NCBI GenBank assembly: GCA_012516755.1
Contig: JAAYWE010000198.1
Coordinates: 1-22,513 of the forward strand
DNA: 22,513 nt
Reading direction: 5' to 3'
Origin: Treponema sp.
GTDB taxonomy: Bacteria > Spirochaetota > Spirochaetia > Treponematales > Rectinemataceae
The position numbers and the translations under genes were made by a program. Shown here piece after piece: positions 18,357-22,513 of the stretch. Position 1 is the first letter of the stretch; each line of letters begins with the position of its first letter. Below the pieces are notes generated by a model. The model was given only the letters and a program-made list of their open reading frames with translations, did not search any database and was not told where the DNA came from.

Positions 18357-18410
18357 CGGAAAGCGTAAAGACACAATGGCTCCTCCATGCTAAGGCGTCT
18401 ACGCTTTCCG
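18357..18410 (-). repeat. Hairpin between binding-protein and permease genes
   Basis: Perfect 11-base arms, 18357-18367 (CGGAAAGCGTA) and 18400-18410 (TACGCTTTCCG), enclose 32 bases. In the transcript it lies shortly after the binding-protein stop and about 20 bases before the permease start, and is followed by CTCCTTTTT. Such structures often protect the upstream binding-protein message or stop part of the transcripts, giving more binding protein than permease. That role is inferred. Confidence 0.7.
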
Positions 18411-18431
18411 ACACCTACTTTTTCAATAGTC

Positions 18432-19736
18432 TTACTTTGATGAAGCTTTCCAGGTTTCGAAGGCTTTCTGAACATCGGCTGCTACTTTCTCCGGCGTTGC
18501 CGTTCCAAGACCGATGGCAATTAGCCCATCATTCAGCACATTATAGACGGCCGGATCGAACAAGCCATCGAAGACATAGCATACCTTGGGATTATCTGCA
18601 TAGAATTGCGGTACTTTTGCAACAAGTGGTTCGACATTGGCCTTTACGTTCTTTCGCGTAGGCACGTATGATCCCGTGCTATAGCGAATTGATTGTACTT
18701 CCTCAGAATAGAGATATTTGAATAGTTTTACCGCTGCTTTCTCCCTTGCGGATCCTGAAGGAATAGCCGCAGATATTGCCCAGCCAGTACCTGCAATTCC
18801 AGAGACAACGCCGGGGTTCACTTCACCCGGGATACTTGGGAACGGGAGAAGTACAAAATCTTTCTCCTGTGAAGCCGGCGGGATGAGGGCCTTGCCTGAA
18901 GCCTTGTCCGTAATGTAAGCACCTGCTCTCCAATCGCCATCGATATAGATCGCCGCTTTTCCGGATACAAAGAGACCGGGTCCTTCGCCATATCCGACCT
19001 GGTTGTCTTCGCGCGCCATGATCCCATCTTTATATAGATTGTCGATGACCTTTAGCGAATCCACGAAGGGCTTGTCCGTGAATTTGGCCTTGCCAGCAAG
19101 AATGGCATCGACGAAGTCATCGCCAGCCATGCGCCCAAGCACAGTAGAGAAGAGGCAAGATTGCATCGGCCAGCCATCCTTATTAGGCAGCATTATCACA
19201 TTGATACCCTTGGCCTTTAGCTTCCATACCATTCTCTTCAGATCGTCGTAGGTCTTTGGTAAATCGAAGCCATTGTCGGCAAGCAATTTCTTATTGACAA
19301 ACATGACAGATGTATAGGTGAAAGCCTGTGGCAACATGGCCAGATATTTTCCTAGCTGATTATTGGGATCGGTAGCCGCACCGGAAAAATCCTTGAGGAA
19401 ATCTGGACCAAGTAGTTTGGAGAGGTCTTTAGCGAGCTTTTTTTCGTGAATAATTGCACTTCTAGATGTAGGCCATACATAGAATACATCCGGAAGAGTG
19501 CCAGCAGCCGCATAGACTTGCAGTTTCTGGTGATATGGCTCGCTGAAAAGAACCTCGATATTCAATTTGATATCCGGATTATCCTTCTGAAATTTCTCCC
19601 AGATCGCGACATCTTCCTGATATCCTGCCTGGTCTGCCTGTTGGTAGTTGAGTACATTTAGCGTAACCTTTTCCTGAGCCACCACCGCGCCTAACACTAC
19701 GAAAAGTGTTAGTAACGAGAGTAAGGCTTTTTTCAT
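18432..19736 (-). CDS. Sugar ABC transporter extracellular solute-binding protein
   Basis: Binds the sugar outside the inner membrane and delivers it to the two permeases. The first 20 residues (MKKALLSLLTLFVVLGAVVA) form a Sec signal peptide with probable cleavage before QEKVTLN. No cysteine is present at the cleavage site, so it is not a lipoprotein. The mature protein has features of family 1 solute-binding proteins: an N-terminal LNVLNYQQAD strand, KLNIEVLFSEPYHQKLQVYA, VMFVNKKLLADNGFDLPKTY, and GKAAIYIDGDWRAGAY near the hinge. It is 434 residues long. A strong AAGGAGG lies 5 bases before the ATG. It is followed by permease, permease, GH1 and GH20 genes on the same strand. The ligand is not readable from sequence; neighbouring enzymes suggest beta-linked oligosaccharides. 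Confidence 0.94.
   Translation of the reverse strand: MKKALLSLLTLFVVLGAVVAQEKVTLNVLNYQQADQAGYQEDVAIWEKFQKDNPDIKLNIEVLFSEPYHQKLQVYAAAGTLPDVFYVWPTSRSAIIHEKKLAKDLSKLLGPDFLKDFSGAATDPNNQLGKYLAMLPQAFTYTSVMFVNKKLLADNGFDLPKTYDDLKRMVWKLKAKGINVIMLPNKDGWPMQSCLFSTVLGRMAGDDFVDAILAGKAKFTDKPFVDSLKVIDNLYKDGIMAREDNQVGYGEGPGLFVSGKAAIYIDGDWRAGAYITDKASGKALIPPASQEKDFVLLPFPSIPGEVNPGVVSGIAGTGWAISAAIPSGSAREKAAVKLFKYLYSEEVQSIRYSTGSYVPTRKNVKANVEPLVAKVPQFYADNPKVCYVFDGLFDPAVYNVLNDGLIAIGLGTATPEKVAADVQKAFETWKASSK
19691..19712 (-). repeat. Hairpin within the signal-peptide codons of the binding protein
   Basis: Perfect 8-base arms CTAACACT (19691-19698) and AGTGTTAG (19705-19712) have a 6-base loop. They lie about 25-45 bases into the coding sequence, near the 5' end of the message. 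This may be chance or may affect early translation. Confidence 0.4.
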
Positions 19737-19752
19737 AAGAACCTCCTTACAT

Positions 19753-19768
19753 CGGGCAATTCTGCCCG
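19753..19768 (-). repeat. Leader hairpin just before the binding-protein ribosome site
   Basis: Arms CGGGCA and TGCCCG (6 base pairs, 19753-19758 and 19763-19768) have a 4-base loop. In the transcript it ends 4 bases before the AAGGAGG site of the binding-protein gene, close enough to affect ribosome loading or to protect the RNA 5' region. Confidence 0.5.
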
Positions 19769-19780
19769 TGTTCCGATATG

Positions 19781-19801
19781 AAAAGGCATATCTGCCTTTT
19801 T
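19781..19801 (-). terminator. Hairpin with T tract between ROK regulator and binding-protein genes
   Basis: AAAAGGCA (19781-19788) and TGCCTTTT (19793-19800) form an 8-base-pair stem with a 4-base loop. Read on the minus strand it ends in TTTT, so it is a weak intrinsic terminator or attenuator 18 bases after the ROK stop. I see no good promoter between it and the binding-protein gene, so partial read-through from the ROK promoter is likely. Confidence 0.55.
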
Positions 19802-19818
19802 ACCCTTGTTAAATATGA

Positions 19819-20970
19819 CTAAGAAATCCCGCCTATATTATCTGAAGAAAAGGATGAAGCGAGCCCCGGTAGACGATGTTCAGACAATAAGCGCTCAAAA
19901 ACCATCCCCGCAGCGCCAAAAGCAACCGCCTTGTCACCAAAGCTCGAATAGCGAATTTTCACATCCTTTGGCGAAGGATACATCCAGTTTTCTTTGAGCC
20001 TGCAGCGCAAAACCGTAGGCAAATCCACATCGAGCGCTTCTATATTTCCTCCTATGAAAACTTGCTGAAAATCCATGGTGTTTATGAGCATGGCCATGTT
20101 CCGTGCAAGTTCATCCACTGCTCTATTGAGCAGACCCCTGTCGAATCTCAGCAGCATGAGCTCGTTACGAGTCAAGGAAAATTGCAGGTCTCCCGGTCCA
20201 TTGCAGAAAGCACTACGGAATTCTCCGGTGTAACCATGGGCTCCAGTATGTACCTTCCCTCCAAGAACGATCCCAAATCCAACACCGATTCCTCCATATT
20301 TCAAAAGAGAAGTCTCATCCTTTCTATATTCAACAAGCGCAAAGAGAAAATCCTTGAGCTCTTCAACTCTATTGAAAGCGAGCTCACCCCAAGCACAACA
20401 GTTTGCATCATTCTCGATAAAGCAAGGGACATCCAATTTGCCTTCCATGGCTTTGGCAAAATCCATTGTTCTATCGATTCCTAGCGGAACCGAGTATCTA
20501 ATGCGACCCTTCTTCGAATCGATCAGACCTGCGGTACCTACTCCGACGCCTAAAAGAAGGGAACTATCACAGCGTTGCTTACGTGTCTCTTCGATTATTT
20601 GCAGCACTACCTGAACAAAATTATCGGAGGTCACATGAGTATCGCCCCGTAGAGTAGCCAGAATATTGCCCGATAGATCCACTATTACCGCATCATAGAA
20701 TCCGAGCTGAAGCTCGATACCTATAAAATGCCCATATTCTTTATTTGCCGAGAGACAGATAGGTTTACGTCCTCCTCGAGCCGAAGCTTCTCCTTCTTCT
20801 TGTTCCACTATCAAGCCATTTTCGATAAGATGTGCTACTTGCTTTGTTACCGTGGATTTATCGAGATCCAGCTTATGAGCAAGATCAATGCGACTTATGG
20901 ATGGATTGCGCCATATGGTGCGAAAAATCCTTGCCGCTGTGCGGCTCCATTGATCTCCACGCGGTGGCAT
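19819..20970 (-). CDS. ROK-family transcriptional regulator (NagC/XylR type)
   Basis: A sugar-responsive DNA-binding regulator. Residues 10-55 form a winged helix-turn-helix (IFRTIWRNPSISRIDLAHKL then DLDKSTVTKQVAHLIENGL), with the basic wing ARGGRKP at 64-70. The ROK sugar-kinase-like domain follows, with VGVGTAGLID (142-151), FIENDANC (184-191) holding the conserved Asp188, and GIVLGGKVHTGAHGYTGEF. Two usual features are missing. The CxCGxxGCxE zinc motif is absent after GEF, where only one Cys remains, and the N-terminal ATP-binding DxGGT motif is replaced by VDLSGN. It is therefore a ligand sensor, not a kinase. GAGGAG lies upstream of the ATG with normal spacing. It is divergent from the beta-mannosidase gene and upstream of the importer operon, so it is very likely their local regulator. 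Confidence 0.93.
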   Translation of the reverse strand: MPPRGDQWSRTAARIFRTIWRNPSISRIDLAHKLDLDKSTVTKQVAHLIENGLIVEQEEGEASARGGRKPICLSANKEYGHFIGIELQLGFYDAVIVDLSGNILATLRGDTHVTSDNFVQVVLQIIEETRKQRCDSSLLLGVGVGTAGLIDSKKGRIRYSVPLGIDRTMDFAKAMEGKLDVPCFIENDANCCAWGELAFNRVEELKDFLFALVEYRKDETSLLKYGGIGVGFGIVLGGKVHTGAHGYTGEFRSAFCNGPGDLQFSLTRNELMLLRFDRGLLNRAVDELARNMAMLINTMDFQQVFIGGNIEALDVDLPTVLRCRLKENWMYPSPKDVKIRYSSFGDKAVAFGAAGMVFERLLSEHRLPGLASSFSSDNIGGIS

Positions 20971-21049
20971 GCCCTATCTCCTCAACGTCAGCCTAAAAGT
21001 TCTGCTTTTTCTTCCAGCAAAATGTAAATTCGACATAATTTCATAATTG

Positions 21050-21070
21050 TTGGTTGATTTATCCAACCAA
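21050..21070. promoter_or_regulatory. Likely ROK operator: 7-7-7 palindrome
   Basis: Perfect arms TTGGTTG (21050-21056) and CAACCAA (21064-21070) are separated by 7 bases, ATTTATC. It overlaps the -35 box of the plus-strand promoter and the expected transcription start of the minus-strand promoter, so one bound dimer could block both. The form resembles XylR-type ROK operators (TTTGTTT...AAACAAA). Binding by the adjacent regulator is inferred. Confidence 0.65.
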
Positions 21071-21082
21071 TTAACATATAAC
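21054..21082 (+). promoter_or_regulatory. Promoter of the beta-mannosidase gene
   Basis: TTGATT (21054-21059) and TATAAC (21077-21082) have an ideal 17-base spacer and match four and five of six sigma70 consensus positions. The start of transcription would be near 21089, leaving a leader of about 66 bases. Confidence 0.55.
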
Positions 21083-21103
21083 ACCGGTATCTTGAATTGT
21101 CAA
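21075..21103 (-). promoter_or_regulatory. Promoter of the ROK regulator and sugar operon
   Basis: On the minus strand, a perfect TTGACA (21103-21098) and TATATG (21080-21075) are separated by 17 bases. Transcription should begin near 21068, inside the palindrome. It probably also feeds the importer and glycosidase genes downstream of the regulator. Confidence 0.65.
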
Positions 21104-21142
21104 CAAAAATCTTTCAGAATTTGGCGTGAGGAGAATTCTTTT

Positions 21143-21148
21143 GGGAGG
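21143..21148 (+). promoter_or_regulatory. Ribosome binding site that fixes the GTG start of the beta-mannosidase
   Basis: GGGAGG lies 6 bases before the GTG at 21155. A second in-frame GTG at 21161 is less well spaced, and there is no ATG until well inside conserved sequence. Confidence 0.75.
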
Positions 21149-21154
21149 CAATAA

Positions 21155-22513
21155 GTGGAAGTGATCGATCTTGCGGGTAATTGGAATCTTGTAAGGTCTT
21201 CTGATACTACAAATCGACCAATACATATACCTGGCGATATTTACTCGGCTCTCATGATTTCGGGAGAATTACCAGATCCTTACCAGGGGGAAAACGAACT
21301 TATGGTTCAATGGCCTGGAAAAGAAGACTGGATTATCGAGCGATCTTTTTTCATATCCAAAGCTTTTCTGGCAGCGTCAAGTATAAGGCTCTGCGCAGAT
21401 GTCCTCGATACAATCGCTGAAGTATATATAAATAAAGTTCTGGTGGGGACTGGCAAGAATATGTTTCGGCCTTTCGAAGCCGAAGTCCGTCCGGCTCTGC
21501 ATCCTGGCGAAAATGACATACAGGTGATTATCCGTTCGCCCGTCCAGGCGGCTTTGCGCGAATCACAGCGCCTACCATATCCAATACCCGCTTCGATCTA
21601 CCCTGTCTCGTCTCCGCATCGCAATCTAATCCGCAAGGCTCAATGCATGTCGGGATGGGATTGGGGTCCCTGTCTCATGACTGGCGGAATATACGATGGT
21701 ATTCGACTTGTGGCAACGGATGGGCTATTTATTCGCTCCATTCAATGCCATGCCTCGGCTCTGGGAGACTTTGGAAGCCGTAATGATTGCGGCCTGGACT
21801 TTTCGCTTCAAATCTCGGTAGAGATCGAAGTGCCCAAGCCGATGAAAGTTGTTGTCTCTTCCTATATCGATGGCAAGAAAGCGACAGTGGAACAGGAGTG
21901 CGAACAAGGAAATACGGTAGTCAGCATCAACATGGTTATTCAGAACCCCAGACTATGGTGGCCACATGGCTATGGTGAGGCCGCCCTCTATGATCTGGTT
22001 GTTGACGCTGCTGTCCAAACAGCCAATCCCCCTCAACCTCATGTCATACATAAACGAATCGGCTTTCGATCGCTCCAGGTCGTTTCACAAGAAGATAGTA
22101 TTGGCAGGAGCTTCAAGTTCTTGATAAATGGTAAAGAAATATTTGCCAAGGGCGCAAACTGGATTCCCGCAGATGCTCTCCCGTCGCGATGGACAAGGGC
22201 GCGCATCGAGCATTTGCTCAATTCCGCCATAGACGCCAATATGAACTGCCTCCGCGTCTGGGGAGGCGGACGCTACGAGAGCGATGATTTTTATGAACTA
22301 TGCGATCAAAAAGGCATTTTGATCTGGCAGGATTGTATGTTTTCCTGCGCACTCTATCCTTCCAGCCGGGAGTTTTTGTCCAATGTGGAAGCCGAGATCA
22401 CCGCACAGGTAAAGAGACTTTCGGATCATCCCTGTATAGCTCTCTGGTGCGGAAACAATGAGGCGCTTGGCGCTATAACCTGGTATGAAGATTCGAAGAA
22501 AAATCCGGCTCGA
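21155..22513 (+). CDS. Beta-mannosidase, glycoside hydrolase family 2, partial
   Basis: Releases terminal beta-linked mannose. The open frame begins at GTG 21155 and runs off the right edge after 453 codons; the family is usually about 800-860 residues, so roughly the C-terminal half is missing. The N-terminal jelly-roll domain starts LAGNWNLVRS and continues with DTIAEVYINKVLVGTGKNMF. The beta-mannosidase-specific SGWDWGPCLMTGGIYDGIRL (about residues 168-187) and FAKGANWIPADAL distinguish it from beta-galactosidases and glucuronidases of the same family. LRVWGGGRYESDDFYELCD opens the barrel, and LWCGNNE carries the acid/base Glu436. The nucleophile lies outside the window. There is no signal peptide, so it is cytoplasmic. 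It is transcribed away from the ROK regulator from a shared control region. Confidence 0.93.
   Translation, partial: MEVIDLAGNWNLVRSSDTTNRPIHIPGDIYSALMISGELPDPYQGENELMVQWPGKEDWIIERSFFISKAFLAASSIRLCADVLDTIAEVYINKVLVGTGKNMFRPFEAEVRPALHPGENDIQVIIRSPVQAALRESQRLPYPIPASIYPVSSPHRNLIRKAQCMSGWDWGPCLMTGGIYDGIRLVATDGLFIRSIQCHASALGDFGSRNDCGLDFSLQISVEIEVPKPMKVVVSSYIDGKKATVEQECEQGNTVVSINMVIQNPRLWWPHGYGEAALYDLVVDAAVQTANPPQPHVIHKRIGFRSLQVVSQEDSIGRSFKFLINGKEIFAKGANWIPADALPSRWTRARIEHLLNSAIDANMNCLRVWGGGRYESDDFYELCDQKGILIWQDCMFSCALYPSSREFLSNVEAEITAQVKRLSDHPCIALWCGNNEALGAITWYEDSKKNPAR

Noticed and set aside
18337..18414. Longer MalF-type permease start (GTG at 18414)
   Set aside because: It lacks a ribosome site and its codons run through the 11-bp hairpin. 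The ATG at 18336 has GGGGAG at 5 bases.

Overview
The window carries 14 protein-coding genes, two of them cut by the window edges, and no RNA genes, insertion sequences or CRISPR arrays. Base composition is moderate. Gene order is compact, with several convergent and divergent pairs. The gene set fits a saccharolytic diderm bacterium: a sugar-binding protein with a Sec signal peptide, cytoplasmic glycosidases, and a groEL with no groES beside it. I favour a spirochaete of the Treponema/Spirochaeta type. That placement is an inference from gene style and from the separated groEL, not a demonstrated assignment.

Left part (1-8.9 kb) is mostly housekeeping. It holds glmS (minus, runs off the left edge), birA (plus), a two-gene minus-strand unit hflX-panE-like whose end overlaps birA by 18 bases, an alanine-aminotransferase-like gene (plus), an RluA-type pseudouridine synthase (minus), and groEL (plus) with its own leader. 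A strong bidirectional terminator sits between groEL and the next unit.

Middle part (8.9-13.1 kb) encodes a heterodimeric ABC exporter on the minus strand, with the two subunits joined by a 4-base ATGA overlap. One subunit has a degenerate ATPase site and a large loop between its first two membrane helices. The partner keeps the catalytic Glu and His.

Right part (13.3-22.5 kb) is a sugar-utilisation locus. Reading on the minus strand from 20970 down, it has a ROK-family regulator, a solute-binding protein, two permeases, a GH1 beta-glycosidase and a GH20 beta-hexosaminidase. A GH2 beta-mannosidase is transcribed divergently and runs off the right edge. The divergent 184-base region holds two good sigma70-type promoters facing apart, with one perfect 7-7-7 palindrome lying on both; this is the likely ROK operator. 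No ATPase gene for the importer is present, so a shared MsmX/UgpC-type ATPase elsewhere is expected. All three glycosidases lack signal peptides. The likely job is therefore import of beta-linked oligosaccharides followed by intracellular hydrolysis. The beta-mannosidase plus beta-hexosaminidase pair would suit the N-glycan core Man-beta-1,4-GlcNAc-beta-1,4-GlcNAc, but plant mannan or mixed beta-glycosides are also possible.

I found no clear sign of a wholly new biological system. The most useful leads are the operator/promoter arrangement, the glycosidase combination with its unusual ROK regulator, and the hairpins around the binding-protein gene.
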